The notes under the pieces were generated by a model. The model saw nothing but the letters and a program-made list of their open reading frames with translations. It did no database searches and was not told the origin of the DNA. A DNA stretch of 35,774 nt. It comes from Salinarimonas soli. GTDB lineage: Bacteria > Pseudomonadota > Alphaproteobacteria > Rhizobiales > Beijerinckiaceae. Each line of letters starts with the position of its first letter. The stretch's first letter is position 1. Below, in pieces: positions 1 to 9,607 of the stretch. The position numbers were made by a program, and so were the translations under genes. The stretch spans positions 1-35,774 of the forward strand of contig NZ_VUOA01000011.1 of NCBI RefSeq assembly GCF_008386575.1, read 5' to 3'.

Positions 1-143
1 GCCGGAGCAAGCCCGAAGCGCGGGGGTGGGGGGGGGGGTCAGGGGGGGACACGTCCGGACAGACCCCCTCACCCCCGCCCTTCGGGCTTGCTTCGCCCCC
101 GGCAGGGGGGGCGAACCCCTCTCCCCGCCCGCGGGGAGAGGGG
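1..143. repeat. Inverted repeats and G-run downstream of murC
   Basis: No gene is visible in the first 159 bases. Bases 5-38 (AGCAAGCCCGAAG followed by G-rich sequence) are nearly the reverse complement of bases 64-95, so the region can fold into a large hairpin. It contains an 11-base G run (28-38) flanked by runs of five and seven G. A second hairpin at 116-143 pairs CCCCTCTCCCCGC with GCGGGGAGAGGGG. These lie just after the murC stop (minus strand) and could act in transcription termination or 3' end protection, but neither hairpin has a T-tract. The second hairpin resembles the R1 dispersed repeat core seen elsewhere in the window. Confidence 0.6.
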
Positions 144-159
144 ATTGCGCCCAGATCCC

Positions 160-1575
160 TCACGCCGCCTTGCCCTCGAGCGCCTGCAGCTCGCCGGGCA
201 GCGCGTAGGCCCATTGGGTGATGTTGCCGGCGCCGAGGCAGATCACGTAGTCGCCGGGTTTGGCGATGCCGTGGACCATGCCGGCGAGGTCCTCCGAGCG
301 CTCCAGGGCGACCGCGCTGCGGTGGCCGCGCGCCTTGAGGCCGGCCACGAGCCCGTCCCGGTCGGCGCCGGGGATCGGCTGCTCGCCCGCGGCGTAGACG
401 GGCGCGACGATCACCGCGTCGGCGTCGTTGAAGCAGGTGCAGAACTCGTTGAAGAGCGAGGAGAGGCGCGAGTAGCGGTGGGGCTGCACCACCGCGATCA
501 CCTGGCCCTCGGTGGAGGCGCGGGCGGCGCGCAGAACCGCCGCGATCTCGATGGGGTGGTGGCCGTAATCGTCGAACACCGTGACGCCGTTCCACTCGCC
601 CGTGCGGGTGAAGCGCCGTTTCACGCCGCCGAAGCCCGCGATCGCCTTCTGGATCTGCTCCGGGCTGACGCCGAGCTCGTGCGCCACCGCGATCGCCGCC
701 GTGGCGTTGAGCGCGTTGTGGGCGCCCGGCATAGGCAGGGAGAGATCCCCGATCTCGGCGCGGTAGCCCGGGCGCCGGTCGCGGATGAGGACGCGAAAGC
801 GCGTCTGCCCCCCGCCCTGCTCCACGTCGATGAGCCGCACGTCGGCCTGCGGGTTCTGCCCGTAGGTGATGATGCGGCGATCCTCGATCCGGCCCACCAG
901 GTCCTGGACGATCGGGTGGTCGATGCACATCACCGCGAAGCCGTAGAACGGGATCTGGTCGATGAAGGCGCGGAAGGCGTCCTTGATCGCGTCGAAGGTG
1001 CCGAAATGGTCGAGGTGCTCGGGATCGATGTTGGTGACGATCGCCACGTCCGCCGGCAGCTTCAGGAAGGTGCCGTCCGATTCGTCGGCCTCCACCACCA
1101 TCCACTGCCCCTCGCCCATGCGGGCATTGGTGCCGTAGGCGTTGATGATACCGCCGTTGATGACCGTGGGATCGAGGCCGCCGGCATCGAGCAGGGTCGC
1201 GACGAGGGACGTCGTGGTGGTCTTGCCGTGGGTGCCGGCCACCGCGACGCAGGACTTGAACCGCATCAGCTCGGCGAGCATCTCGGCCCGGCGCACCACG
1301 GGGAGGCGGCGCTCGCGGGCGGCGGCGAGCTCGGGGTTGTCGCGCTTGATCGCGGTGGAGACCACGACGATGGCGGCGTTCTCGATGTTCTCGGCGCGGT
1401 GCCCGATGAAGGTCGCGACGCCCTTCTCGGCAAGTCGCTTGACGTTGTAATTGTCAGCGGCGTCAGAGCCTTGGACCGTGTAGCCGAGATTGTGCATGAC
1501 CTCGGCGATGCCGGACATGCCGATCCCGCCGATCCCGATGAAATGGATGGGGCCGAGTTTGGGCGGCAGCTTCAT
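160..1575 (-). CDS. murC: UDP-N-acetylmuramate--L-alanine ligase MurC
   Basis: Cytoplasmic ATP-dependent ligase that adds L-alanine to UDP-N-acetylmuramic acid, the first amino acid of the peptidoglycan stem peptide. The 471-residue product has the expected family length. The N-terminal Rossmann motif [16 protein letters not shown] is followed by the Mur ligase P-loop [11 protein letters not shown] near residue 112, the central domain segment [11 protein letters not shown], and the C-terminal domain with [10 protein letters not shown] and QPHRYSR. The start is ATG at 1575, overlapping the murG stop by four bases (ATGA), so translation is probably coupled. It is the last dcw gene in the window; genes that often follow (murB, ddl, ftsQAZ) would lie beyond the left edge. 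Confidence 0.97.
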   Translation of the reverse strand: MKLPPKLGPIHFIGIGGIGMSGIAEVMHNLGYTVQGSDAADNYNVKRLAEKGVATFIGHRAENIENAAIVVVSTAIKRDNPELAAARERRLPVVRRAEMLAELMRFKSCVAVAGTHGKTTTTSLVATLLDAGGLDPTVINGGIINAYGTNARMGEGQWMVVEADESDGTFLKLPADVAIVTNIDPEHLDHFGTFDAIKDAFRAFIDQIPFYGFAVMCIDHPIVQDLVGRIEDRRIITYGQNPQADVRLIDVEQGGGQTRFRVLIRDRRPGYRAEIGDLSLPMPGAHNALNATAAIAVAHELGVSPEQIQKAIAGFGGVKRRFTRTGEWNGVTVFDDYGHHPIEIAAVLRAARASTEGQVIAVVQPHRYSRLSSLFNEFCTCFNDADAVIVAPVYAAGEQPIPGADRDGLVAGLKARGHRSAVALERSEDLAGMVHGIAKPGDYVICLGAGNITQWAYALPGELQALEGKAA

Positions 1576-2693
1576 TGGGATACCCCTTGCGGAATCGCGA
1601 CCTTCGCCATGACGGCGATCTCGGCGGCCAGCCGCTCGGCTGCGTCCGCGATGCCTGCGCTCTTGGCCGCCAGCGCCGCCCGGGTCAAGAGGTCCGGGTC
1701 CTCGAAGCGGGCGCGCAGCTCGGCCGCGAGGCGCTCCGGCGAGAACTCGGGCTGGGGCACCACCACGGCGGCCCCGACGGCGCCCAGCGCGCGGGCGTTG
1801 GAGGCCTGGTCCTGGTCGAGGGCGCCTGGCAGCGGCACGAGGATCGCGGGACGGCCGATGACGGCGAGCTCCGCCACGGTGGAGGCGCCCGAGCGCCCGA
1901 TGACGAGGTGCGAATCGGCCATGCGCTGGGGCAGGTCGCGGAAGAACGGCGCCACCTCGGCCTGGACCCCGGCGCGCTCGTACGTTTCGCGCACCCGGGC
2001 CAGATCCTCCTCGCGGGCCTGCTGGACCACGACGAGGCGGCTGCGGAACTCGGGCGGAAGGCTCTCGACCGCGGCGGGCACCACGTCGCTCATCACCCGG
2101 GCGCCCTGGCTGCCGCCGAAGGCGAGGAGCTTGAGCTTCCCGCCCCTGAGGGCCGACGGGAAGAGGGTGCGAGCGGCGGCGACCACGGCAGGCCGCACCG
2201 GGTTGCCCGTATGGACCCGCCGCGCCTCGGTGGCCGGCACGCCGCCGACCTCGGGGAAGCCCGTGGCGATGAGGCGGGCGCGCCTGGCGAGGAGCCGGTT
2301 GGCCCGGCCCATCACGCCGTTCTGCTCGTGGATGATGGTCGGGACGCCGGAGAGCTGCGCCGCGATGAGGGGCGGCACGGTGGGATAGCCGCCGAAGCCC
2401 ACCACGAGGGCGGGCTTGAGCCGGCGCAGGAGGGCGAGCGAGCTCACCACGCCCCGCCCGAGGGTGAGGCCCGCGAGCGCCATCTTCGGCAGGGAGCGGC
2501 GCGAGGGCGTGGCGGAGGGCACCGTCACGACCTCCTCGGCGGGGAAGTCCTGCATATAGGTGTCGACGCGCTCGTCGGTGACGAGCACGACCCGGCACCC
2601 GATGCGCCCGAGCACCGCCGCCAGCGCCTGGGCCGGGAAGAGGTGCCCCCCGGTGCCGCCCGCGGCGAGAAGGATGGTGGCGCCCCCGCTCAT
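1572..2693 (-). CDS. murG: Undecaprenyl-PP-MurNAc-pentapeptide GlcNAc transferase MurG
   Basis: Peripheral inner-membrane glycosyltransferase (GT28) that transfers GlcNAc from UDP-GlcNAc to lipid I, giving lipid II. The 373-residue protein begins with the diagnostic glycine-rich loop [16 protein letters not shown]. It has the second glycine-rich segment [12 protein letters not shown], the [13 protein letters not shown] segment, and the C-terminal donor-site region [20 protein letters not shown] followed by [10 protein letters not shown]. The start at 2693 ([13 protein letters not shown]) is set by homology and by the four-base overlap with the ftsW stop. It also overlaps murC by four bases. 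Product of the upstream mraY is its acceptor substrate, so the operon order follows the pathway. Confidence 0.97.
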   Translation of the reverse strand: MSGGATILLAAGGTGGHLFPAQALAAVLGRIGCRVVLVTDERVDTYMQDFPAEEVVTVPSATPSRRSLPKMALAGLTLGRGVVSSLALLRRLKPALVVGFGGYPTVPPLIAAQLSGVPTIIHEQNGVMGRANRLLARRARLIATGFPEVGGVPATEARRVHTGNPVRPAVVAAARTLFPSALRGGKLKLLAFGGSQGARVMSDVVPAAVESLPPEFRSRLVVVQQAREEDLARVRETYERAGVQAEVAPFFRDLPQRMADSHLVIGRSGASTVAELAVIGRPAILVPLPGALDQDQASNARALGAVGAAVVVPQPEFSPERLAAELRARFEDPDLLTRAALAAKSAGIADAAERLAAEIAVMAKVAIPQGVSQ

Positions 2694-3850
2694 GCCTGGG
2701 GCGCCGTGGCGGCGGCGGGAGCGGCGGGATAGCGGTCCATCAGCTCGGCCCGGGGGCGGCGGCGCGTGAGCGCGATGAGGAAGCCCATGGCGAGCGCCAG
2801 GGACAGGAGCGACGAGCCGCCATAGGAGATGAAGGGGAGCGTCATGCCCTTGGCGGGCATGAGGTGCGTGTTCACCGCCATGTTGATCGAGGCCTGGAGC
2901 CCGAACATCAGGAGGAGGCCCGCCGTGGCGAGGCGGCAGAACGTGTCCTCGTTGCGGCGCGCGAGCGAGAGGCCGCGCAGCACGATCAGGGCGTAGATGA
3001 AGAGGACGAGGAGGCAGACGATGACGCCGAACTCCTCGGCGGTGGCCGAGAAGATGAAGTCCGTGTGGGCGTCGGGGAGGATGCGCTTCACGGTGCCCTC
3101 GCCCGGCCCCGTGCCGAACCAGCCGCCATGGGCGAAGGATTCCATCGCCGTGTCGACCTGGAAGGTGTCGCCCGAATCCTTGTCCATGAAGCGCTGGATG
3201 CGCCCGCGCACGTGCGGCATGAACTGGTAGGCGGCGCCGATGCCGATGAGGCCCGCCCCGCCCAGGCCCACCACCCAGAACCAGTGCAGGCCGGCGATGA
3301 AGAACAGGCCCGCCCAGGTGATCGTGATCAGCATGGTCTGGCCGAAGTCGGGCTGCATCACCAGGGGCACGATGGTGGCGGGCAGGAGGAGCAGCGCAAG
3401 CCCGGCGCCCGGCATGTCGGAGCGCCGCGAGCCCTCCGAGAAGGCCCAGGCCGCGAGGATCACGAAGGCGGGCTTCACGAACTCGGATGGCTGGATGCCG
3501 ACGCCGCCGATGTTGATCCAGCGGTGCGCGCCCTTGATCTCCGGCCCGAAATGGAGCGCCAGCATGATCAGCGCCAGGGAGATCAGGTAGATGAACAGGG
3601 CCACGCGGCGCACGAGACGCGGCGAGAGGAACGACACCGCGAGCATGATCCCGATGCCCGGCAGCAGGAACATCACCTGACGGTGCACGAAGTGGAAGGT
3701 GGAGAGCCCCAGCCGCTCGGCCACCGGCGGCCCGCCCGCCATGAGCAGGACGAGGCCCGCCACCATGAGGGCGAGCAGCGAGGCCAGCAGGAAGCGATCG
3801 ATGGTCCACCACCAATCGCCGACGATCGAACGTTCCGCGCGCGAGACCAT
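2690..3850 (-). CDS. ftsW: SEDS peptidoglycan glycosyltransferase FtsW
   Basis: Polytopic inner-membrane glycosyltransferase of the SEDS family that polymerises lipid II at the septum together with the class B PBP FtsI. The 386-residue product has about ten hydrophobic segments, the SEDS signature region ending [20 protein letters not shown], and conserved segments such as [20 protein letters not shown] and [13 protein letters not shown] chose ATG at 3850 ([15 protein letters not shown]). An upstream in-frame start at 3976 would add 42 residues read from repeat-like sequence and is unlikely. Unlike the rest of the operon it sits 380 bases after murD, so it may have its own promoter or depend on readthrough. 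Confidence 0.95.
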   Translation of the reverse strand: MVSRAERSIVGDWWWTIDRFLLASLLALMVAGLVLLMAGGPPVAERLGLSTFHFVHRQVMFLLPGIGIMLAVSFLSPRLVRRVALFIYLISLALIMLALHFGPEIKGAHRWINIGGVGIQPSEFVKPAFVILAAWAFSEGSRRSDMPGAGLALLLLPATIVPLVMQPDFGQTMLITITWAGLFFIAGLHWFWVVGLGGAGLIGIGAAYQFMPHVRGRIQRFMDKDSGDTFQVDTAMESFAHGGWFGTGPGEGTVKRILPDAHTDFIFSATAEEFGVIVCLLVLFIYALIVLRGLSLARRNEDTFCRLATAGLLLMFGLQASINMAVNTHLMPAKGMTLPFISYGGSSLLSLALAMGFLIALTRRRPRAELMDRYPAAPAAATAPQA

Positions 3851-4230
3851 GGGATCAGGCTTTCCGTGAGGGGGGAGTGCGGGGTGCGGTCCGTTCTGGA
3901 CGGGGGGCGGCCCGCGCCACTTCGTGGGGCGGGAGGGAGGGGCCGAGACCCGGCGGAGGAGCCGACGCGAGTCCACCCCGCCTCGACGTCATGAGCCCCG
4001 TGCGCGACGTCTGCGCTCGGGTCGAGAACCATGCACCCCTCCCCCCTTGCGGGGGAGGATGCGGAGGGGGGTACGGCGCGCCAGCGCCGGACCACGACAC
4101 AGTCAAGCGATCGCGTGGTCGGTCGGTCGCGCGCCGAGGCTTGCGCCTCGCCGACCCCCCTCTGCCCCTGACGGGGCATCTTCCCCGCAAGGGGGGAGAG
4201 GACGCGCGATCGGCGAGGAGCGCCCGCATC
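3851..4230. repeat. Repeat-filled gap splitting the dcw operon; inverted R1 pair
   Basis: This 380-base gap between murD and ftsW holds no convincing gene. It contains two inverted copies of the R1 dispersed palindrome: one at 4034-4073 with core CCCCCCTTGCGGGGGAGG and one at 4151-4200 with core CCCCGCAAGGGGGGAGAG. Each can fold alone, and they can pair with each other across about 80 bases. All other dcw junctions here are overlaps or gaps of at most seven bases, so the repeats look like a later insertion. Effect on ftsW-murG-murC expression is unknown. Confidence 0.7.
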
Positions 4231-5613
4231 CTACCCTCCCACCGGCACGAGCCCCGGGAGGGCTCGCACGAGGCTGCGGAAGCGGTCGCCGCGCACCTCG
4301 AAATTGGGGAACTGGTCGAAGGAGGCGCAGGCCGGGGACAGCAGCACCACGGGCTCGGGGGCGCCGTCCTCGGCGGCCTGCGCCGCGGCGCGGGCCACCG
4401 CGACGTCGAGCGTGCCGCAGCGCTCCACCGGCACCTGGCCGTCGAGGGTGGCGGCGAAGGCGTCGCTCGCCTCGCCGATGAGGTAGGCCTTGGCGACGCG
4501 CGGAAAGTAGGGCGCGAGCGGCGCGATCCCGCCCGCCTTCGCCTTGCCGCCGAGGATCCAGTGCACCCGCTCGAAGGAGGAGAGCGCCTTCTCCGTGGAA
4601 TCCGCGTTGGTGGCCTTGGAATCATTGACGAAGAGCACGCGGCCGATCCGCCCCACCTGCTCCATCCGGTGGGCGAGGCCGGGGAAGGTGCGAAGCCCCC
4701 GCTCGATGGCGGCGCGGTCGAGGCCCACGACCCGGGCCGCCGCGATGGCGGCCGCCGCGTTCTGGGCGTTGTGGGCGCCGCGCAGCGAGCCGATGCCGGC
4801 GAGGTCGTAGCGCTCCACCGCCTCGCCACCGCGCATGAGCACCACGCCAGTCCCGTCGCGCATGAAGCCGTCGGCGAGCGTCCGCTCCACCGAGACGGGG
4901 GCGCCGGCGCGGATGCGGGCCGCGATGGCGGCGCTGTAGTCGTCGTCCACGCCGACCACGGCGATCCTGGCCCGCGCCACGAGGCGCTCCTTGATCGCGG
5001 CGTAGTTCTCCATCGTCCCGTGCCGGTCGAGGTGATCGGGGGAGAGGTTGAGGTGCACGCCGACGGTGGGCTTGAGCGAGGGGGCGAGATCGATCTGGTA
5101 GGACGAGCACTCGACGACGTGGACGCGCCCCTCGGACGGGGGCTCGAGCGACAGGATCGCGGTGCCGATATTGCCGCCCATCTGCACGTCGAGCCCCGCC
5201 TCGCGCAGGATGTGGGCGACGAGCGCGGTGGTGGTGGACTTGCCGTTGGTGCCGGTGATGGCGACAAAGGGCGCGCCCGGCGCGATTGCGGCCCGCTCGC
5301 GGCAGAACAGCTCCACGTCGCCGATCACCTCGACGCCCGCGGCATGCGCGAGCCCCACGGTCCAGTGCGGCTCGGGATGGGTGAGCGGCACGCCCGGCGA
5401 GAGCAGGAGCGCGTCGACGCCGCTCCAGTCGAGAGCCCGCAGGTCGCCCGTGCCCACGCCCCGGGCGCTGGCCTCCGCCACCTTCGCGGCGTTGTCGTCC
5501 CACGCGGTCACCCGCGCCCCGCCCGCCTGGAGGGCGAGCGCGGTCGCAAGGCCGGAGCCGCCCAGGCCGAAGAGGGCGACGTGGCGGCCGGCCATGGAGG
5601 TGACGGGAGTCAT
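4231..5613 (-). CDS. murD: UDP-N-acetylmuramoylalanine--D-glutamate ligase MurD
   Basis: Cytoplasmic Mur ligase adding D-glutamate to UDP-MurNAc-L-Ala. The 460-residue protein shows the N-terminal substrate-binding motif [17 protein letters not shown], the P-loop [18 protein letters not shown] near residue 115, [20 protein letters not shown] in the central domain, and [15 protein letters not shown] with [11 protein letters not shown] in the C-terminal domain. The start is taken as ATG at 5613 ([16 protein letters not shown]), matching the usual rhizobial N-terminus; an internal ATG at 5595 is possible. It follows mraY by seven bases and is followed by the unusual 380-base gap before ftsW. Confidence 0.96.
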   Translation of the reverse strand: MTPVTSMAGRHVALFGLGGSGLATALALQAGGARVTAWDDNAAKVAEASARGVGTGDLRALDWSGVDALLLSPGVPLTHPEPHWTVGLAHAAGVEVIGDVELFCRERAAIAPGAPFVAITGTNGKSTTTALVAHILREAGLDVQMGGNIGTAILSLEPPSEGRVHVVECSSYQIDLAPSLKPTVGVHLNLSPDHLDRHGTMENYAAIKERLVARARIAVVGVDDDYSAAIAARIRAGAPVSVERTLADGFMRDGTGVVLMRGGEAVERYDLAGIGSLRGAHNAQNAAAAIAAARVVGLDRAAIERGLRTFPGLAHRMEQVGRIGRVLFVNDSKATNADSTEKALSSFERVHWILGGKAKAGGIAPLAPYFPRVAKAYLIGEASDAFAATLDGQVPVERCGTLDVAVARAAAQAAEDGAPEPVVLLSPACASFDQFPNFEVRGDRFRSLVRALPGLVPVGG

Positions 5614-5620
5614 CGGGCGC

Positions 5621-6706
5621 CTACCGCAGCTTGAGGGTGGCGAGCCCGACGAGGGCCAGGACCACGGAGATGATCCAGAAGCGGATCACCACCTGCGGCT
5701 CGGTCCAGCCGAGCTGCTCGAAGTGGTGGTGGATCGGCGCCATCTTGAAGACGCGCTTGCCCGTGAGCTTGAACGAGGCGACCTGGATGATGACGGAGAG
5801 CGCCTCCATCACGAAGATGCCGCCCACGATCGCGAGCACGATCTCGTGCTTCGTCGCCACCGCGATGGTGCCGAGAAGGCCGCCCAACGCCAGCGAGCCC
5901 GTGTCGCCCATGAAGATCTGGGCGGGCGGCGCGTTGAACCACAGGAACCCTAGACCCGCCCCGATGAGCGCGCCGCAGATCACGGCGAGCTCGCCCGTGC
6001 CCGGGACGAAGTGGATCTGGAGGTAGTTGGCGAAGATCGCGTTGCCGGCGAGATACGCGATGAAGCCGAAGGTGGCGGTGGCGATCATCACGGGCACGAT
6101 GGCGAGGCCGTCGAGGCCGTCGGTGAGGTTCACGGCGTTGCCCGCCGCCACGATCACGACGCCCGCGAAGACCACGTAGAACCAGCCGAGATCCAGGAGC
6201 AGGTCCTTGAGGAACGGGAAGGCGAGCTTGTTCGACAGGCCGACCGTCGAGACCTCGGAGATCATGATGCAGGCGACGCCCGCCACCAGCGCCTCGATGG
6301 CGAGCCGCGAGCGGCCCGAGAAGCCCGCATGCGACTGCTTCGTCACCTTGAGATAGTCGTCGTAGAAGCCGATGGCGCCGAAGCACACGGTGACGAAGAT
6401 CACGGCCCAGACATAGCCGTTGGTGAGGTTCGCCCACAGCAGCGTCGACACCAGGGTGCCCGACAGGATCATCAGCCCGCCCATGGTGGGCGTGCCGCGC
6501 TTGGTGAGCAGGTGGGACTTCGGCCCGTCCTCGCGGATCGGCTGGCCCTTGCCCTGCTTGATGCGCAGCGCCGAGATGATCGCCGGCCCGAACCAGAACA
6601 CGAAGAGGAGCGCCGTCGCGGTGGCCCCGCCGACGCGGAAGGTGATGTAGCGAAAGACATTGAGCGGGCCGAACACGTGGTTCAGATCCGCGAGAAAGGT
6701 CAGCAT
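5621..6706 (-). CDS. mraY: Phospho-N-acetylmuramoyl-pentapeptide-transferase MraY
   Basis: Polytopic inner-membrane enzyme that transfers phospho-MurNAc-pentapeptide to undecaprenyl phosphate, forming lipid I. The 361 residues match the family length. Catalytic signatures are present: the aspartate pair in [19 protein letters not shown], the segment [13 protein letters not shown], and the histidine motif [13 protein letters not shown]. About ten hydrophobic helices are visible. The start at ATG 6706 ([24 protein letters not shown]) is the typical alphaproteobacterial N-terminus. The gene starts five bases after the murF stop and its stop is seven bases before murD. Confidence 0.97.
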   Translation of the reverse strand: MLTFLADLNHVFGPLNVFRYITFRVGGATATALLFVFWFGPAIISALRIKQGKGQPIREDGPKSHLLTKRGTPTMGGLMILSGTLVSTLLWANLTNGYVWAVIFVTVCFGAIGFYDDYLKVTKQSHAGFSGRSRLAIEALVAGVACIMISEVSTVGLSNKLAFPFLKDLLLDLGWFYVVFAGVVIVAAGNAVNLTDGLDGLAIVPVMIATATFGFIAYLAGNAIFANYLQIHFVPGTGELAVICGALIGAGLGFLWFNAPPAQIFMGDTGSLALGGLLGTIAVATKHEIVLAIVGGIFVMEALSVIIQVASFKLTGKRVFKMAPIHHHFEQLGWTEPQVVIRFWIISVVLALVGLATLKLR

Positions 6707-6710
6707 GGTG

Positions 6711-8144
6711 TCACTCTCCGGCCGAGGCGTCGGCGGGGGCGCTGAAGCGCCCCTTCAGCCGCTCGACGACCCGTTCCATCTTGATGCCCCGCGAGCCCTT
6801 CACGGCGACGACGTCGCCCGGGCGCACGGCGGCGGAGACCTCGTCGGCGAGGTCTGCGGAGGTTTCGGCATAGGCGCCCCGGCGCTCCGGGGGAAGGGCG
6901 TTCCACAGCTCCCGCATCAGGGGACCCGCCGCGAAGACGAGATCGACCCCGTGCGCCAGGAGGGGCTCGACGAGGCCCGCATGGAGCGCAGGGCCCTCGG
7001 GCCCGAGCTCCAGCATGTCGCCGAGCACCGCGATGCGGCGCCCCCGGAAGCCGAGCTCCAGCCCGCCCACGGTCTCCAGCATGGCGCGCATGGAGGCGGG
7101 GTTGGCGTTGTAGGTCTCGTCGACGAGGACGATGGGGCCGTCGCCCCGGTCGAGCACCGTGCGCTCGCCCCGCCCCGCCGGGGGCTTGAGGTCGGCGAGG
7201 CTCAGCGCCGCGAGCGCGAGATCGGCGCCGAGCGCGTGCACGGCGGCAAGCACGCTTAACGAGTTGAGCGCGATGTGGCGGCCGGGCATCCCGAGCCGGT
7301 AGGTGAAGGCCTCGCCGAAGGCGCGGGCTTCGACCACGGTGACGTCGGGCTTCGGGACGATCCGCTCGGCGCGGATGTCGGCGGCCTCGTGCTCGCCGAA
7401 GGTGACGATCCGCCCGGCGCGCGAGGCGCCCGCATGGGCCTTGAGGCGCTCGAAATGCGGGTTGTCGCGGTTGATCACCGCCGTGCCGCCGGGCTCCAGC
7501 CCCGCGAAGATCTCGCCCTTGGCGTCGGCGATGCCGGAGACCGAGCGGAAGTGCTCGATATGGACGGGCTCGACCGTGGTGATGATCGCCACGTGGGGCC
7601 GCACCATGCGGGTGAGCGGCGCGATCTCGCCGGCATGGTTCATGCCGACCTCGAACACGCCGAAGGCGCTCTCGCGGGGCATGCGGGCGAGCGTCAGGGG
7701 CACGCCCCAATGGTTGTTGTAGGAGGCGAGCGAGGCGTGCGTGCGGCCCTGGCGCTCCAGGACGAGGCGCAAGGCCTCCTTGGTGCCCGTCTTGCCCACC
7801 GATCCCGTGACGGCCACGATGGCCGCCGCGGTGCTGGCCCGGGCCGCGAGCCCCAAAGCCCGCATGGCGTCAAGCACGTCGTCGACGGCAAACAGCGTGC
7901 CCGCGCCCACGAAATGCTCGGCGCGCGAGCCCGACACCACGGCCCCTGCGGCGCCGCGCTGGAACGCCGTCTCGACGAAGTCGTGCCCGTCGCGGGCGTC
8001 GCCCTGGATAGCGAAGAACAGGTCGCCCGGCTCAAGCGTGCGGGTGTCGATGGAGATGCCCGTGATCGCCGCGGGCAGGCGCCCGGTGACGGCGGCGTGC
8101 ATGGCGACGGCGGCTTCGCTGCCGGTCCAGAGGGGCGGGGTCAT
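6711..8144 (-). CDS. murF: UDP-MurNAc-tripeptide--D-alanyl-D-alanine ligase MurF
   Basis: Cytoplasmic Mur ligase that adds the D-Ala-D-Ala dipeptide to UDP-MurNAc-tripeptide, completing the pentapeptide. The 477-residue protein has the N-terminal [19 protein letters not shown] segment typical of MurE/MurF, the P-loop [18 protein letters not shown], the conserved [17 protein letters not shown] stretch, and the C-terminal [17 protein letters not shown] and [10 protein letters not shown] motifs, all diagnostic of MurF. Its ATG overlaps the murE stop by four bases, implying coupled translation, and the stop lies four bases before mraY. Confidence 0.97.
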   Translation of the reverse strand: MTPPLWTGSEAAVAMHAAVTGRLPAAITGISIDTRTLEPGDLFFAIQGDARDGHDFVETAFQRGAAGAVVSGSRAEHFVGAGTLFAVDDVLDAMRALGLAARASTAAAIVAVTGSVGKTGTKEALRLVLERQGRTHASLASYNNHWGVPLTLARMPRESAFGVFEVGMNHAGEIAPLTRMVRPHVAIITTVEPVHIEHFRSVSGIADAKGEIFAGLEPGGTAVINRDNPHFERLKAHAGASRAGRIVTFGEHEAADIRAERIVPKPDVTVVEARAFGEAFTYRLGMPGRHIALNSLSVLAAVHALGADLALAALSLADLKPPAGRGERTVLDRGDGPIVLVDETYNANPASMRAMLETVGGLELGFRGRRIAVLGDMLELGPEGPALHAGLVEPLLAHGVDLVFAAGPLMRELWNALPPERRGAYAETSADLADEVSAAVRPGDVVAVKGSRGIKMERVVERLKGRFSAPADASAGE

Positions 8145-9607
8145 CGGCCGGCCTCCGCGATGGCGGCGCGCAGCTCCTCGTGGTCGGAGAAGGGCTGCGT
8201 CACGTCGCCTATGGTCTGGCCCGTCTCGTGGCCCTTGCCCGCGACGACGAGCACGTCGCCCGCGCGAAGCTCGCGCACGGCGGTGCGGATCGCCTCGCGC
8301 CGGTCGCCGATCTCCCGGGCGCCAGGGGCGCCGGCCAGGATGTCGGCCCGGATGGCGTGGGGCTGCTCGGTGCGGGGATTGTCGTCGGTGACGATGACGA
8401 CGTCGGCCCCGTCCATCGCGATCTTGCCCATGATCGGCCGCTTGCCCCGGTCGCGGTCGCCGCCGCAGCCGAAGACGCAGACGAGGCGCCCGGTCGCGAA
8501 GGGCCGCAGGGCCTCGAGCACGTTCTGGAGCGCCTCGGGCTTGTGGGCGTAGTCGACGACGCAGAGCGCGCCGTTCACCTCGCCCACCCGGTCGAGCCGG
8601 CCCGCCACGCCCTTGAGGGAGCCGAACGCGGCCAGGACCGCCTCCGGGTCGCCGCCCGTGGCGATGACGAGGCCCGCCGCGACGAGGGCGTTCTCGATCT
8701 GGAAGCGGCCCACCAGCGGCAGGGTCGCGCGCATCTCGCGCCCGGAAGAGCGGATGGTCAGGGCCTGGGAGAAGCCCTCGGCCGCGAGCTCCACGAGGCG
8801 AAGGTCCTCGCCCGCACGGCCCACGCTCATGAGCGGGAGACCGCGGCGGCGCACCGCGTCCATCACGGCGCCCGCCTCCGGGCCGTCGGCGTTCACGACC
8901 GCCGTCGCGCCCTCGGGCAGCAGCGTGTCGAAGAGGCGGAGCTTTGCCGCGAGGTAGGCCTCCATCGTGCCGTGATAGTCGAGGTGGTCGCGGCCGAGAT
9001 TCGTGAAGCCGGCGGCGGCGAGCCTCACCCCGTCGAGGCGGTGCTGGTGGATGCCATGCGACGAGGCCTCCATCGCGGCGTACTGAACGCCCCCCGCCGC
9101 GAGCCGGTCGAGGGTCTCGTGCAGGGCGATGGGGTCGGGCGTGGTGAGCGAGCCGTAGGCCTGGCCGTCCGAGGTGACGACGCCGAGCGTGCCGAGGCTT
9201 GCCGACTTGTGGCCGAGCGCGGCGAAGAGCTGGCGCGAGAAATCCGCGACCGAGCTCTTGCCCGCCGTGCCTGTAACGGCGACGACCGTGGCGGGCTGGC
9301 GCGGGTGGACGCGGGCGGCGGCGAGCGCGAGCGCCCGGCGCACGTCCGGCACCCGGACATAGGCGATGTCGGGCTGGAGCGCGCCCGGGCGCTCCCCCTC
9401 CCCCACCACCGCCACGGCACCCGCCGCGACCGCGGCCGGGATGAAGGCGGCGCCGTCGGCCTGGGTGCCGGGCACGGCCACGAAGACCGCGCCGGGGGTC
9501 ACCTTGCGGCTGTCGGCCGCCAGCCCCGACACGGCAAGAGCGGCGTTCTCGCCGCTCCCCGTCTCGGGAAAGAGATGTCCGAGCGTATGCGTCAGTGCTT
9601 TCGTCAT
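8141..9607 (-). CDS. murE: UDP-MurNAc-L-Ala-D-Glu--meso-diaminopimelate ligase MurE
   Basis: Cytoplasmic Mur ligase that adds the third stem residue. The 488-residue product contains the DNPRTE motif near the C-terminus, which marks meso-diaminopimelate rather than lysine specificity. Other landmarks are LAADSRKVTPGAVFVAVPG, the P-loop (written GTAGKSS here, where many relatives have GTNGKT or GTSGKT), the substrate segment TTPDP, and ASSHGIHQHRLDGV with NLGRDHLDYHGTMEAYLAAK. The start chosen is ATG 9607 (MTKALTHTLGHLFP), overlapping the ftsI stop by four bases; an in-frame extension to 9736 would overlap ftsI heavily and is rejected. Confidence 0.96.
   Translation of the reverse strand: MTKALTHTLGHLFPETGSGENAALAVSGLAADSRKVTPGAVFVAVPGTQADGAAFIPAAVAAGAVAVVGEGERPGALQPDIAYVRVPDVRRALALAAARVHPRQPATVVAVTGTAGKSSVADFSRQLFAALGHKSASLGTLGVVTSDGQAYGSLTTPDPIALHETLDRLAAGGVQYAAMEASSHGIHQHRLDGVRLAAAGFTNLGRDHLDYHGTMEAYLAAKLRLFDTLLPEGATAVVNADGPEAGAVMDAVRRRGLPLMSVGRAGEDLRLVELAAEGFSQALTIRSSGREMRATLPLVGRFQIENALVAAGLVIATGGDPEAVLAAFGSLKGVAGRLDRVGEVNGALCVVDYAHKPEALQNVLEALRPFATGRLVCVFGCGGDRDRGKRPIMGKIAMDGADVVIVTDDNPRTEQPHAIRADILAGAPGAREIGDRREAIRTAVRELRAGDVLVVAGKGHETGQTIGDVTQPFSDHEELRAAIAEAGR

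Noticed and set aside
88-2388. Long open frame on the plus strand opposite murC and murG (766 codons)
   Set aside because: Composition is the typical antisense shadow of GC-rich genes (His/Asp/Gly/Arg-rich, no family motif), and both minus-strand genes have complete diagnostic motifs.
3851-3976. N-terminal extension of ftsW to 3976
   Set aside because: The added residues are Arg/Pro-rich translation of intergenic repeat sequence and do not resemble FtsW N-termini.
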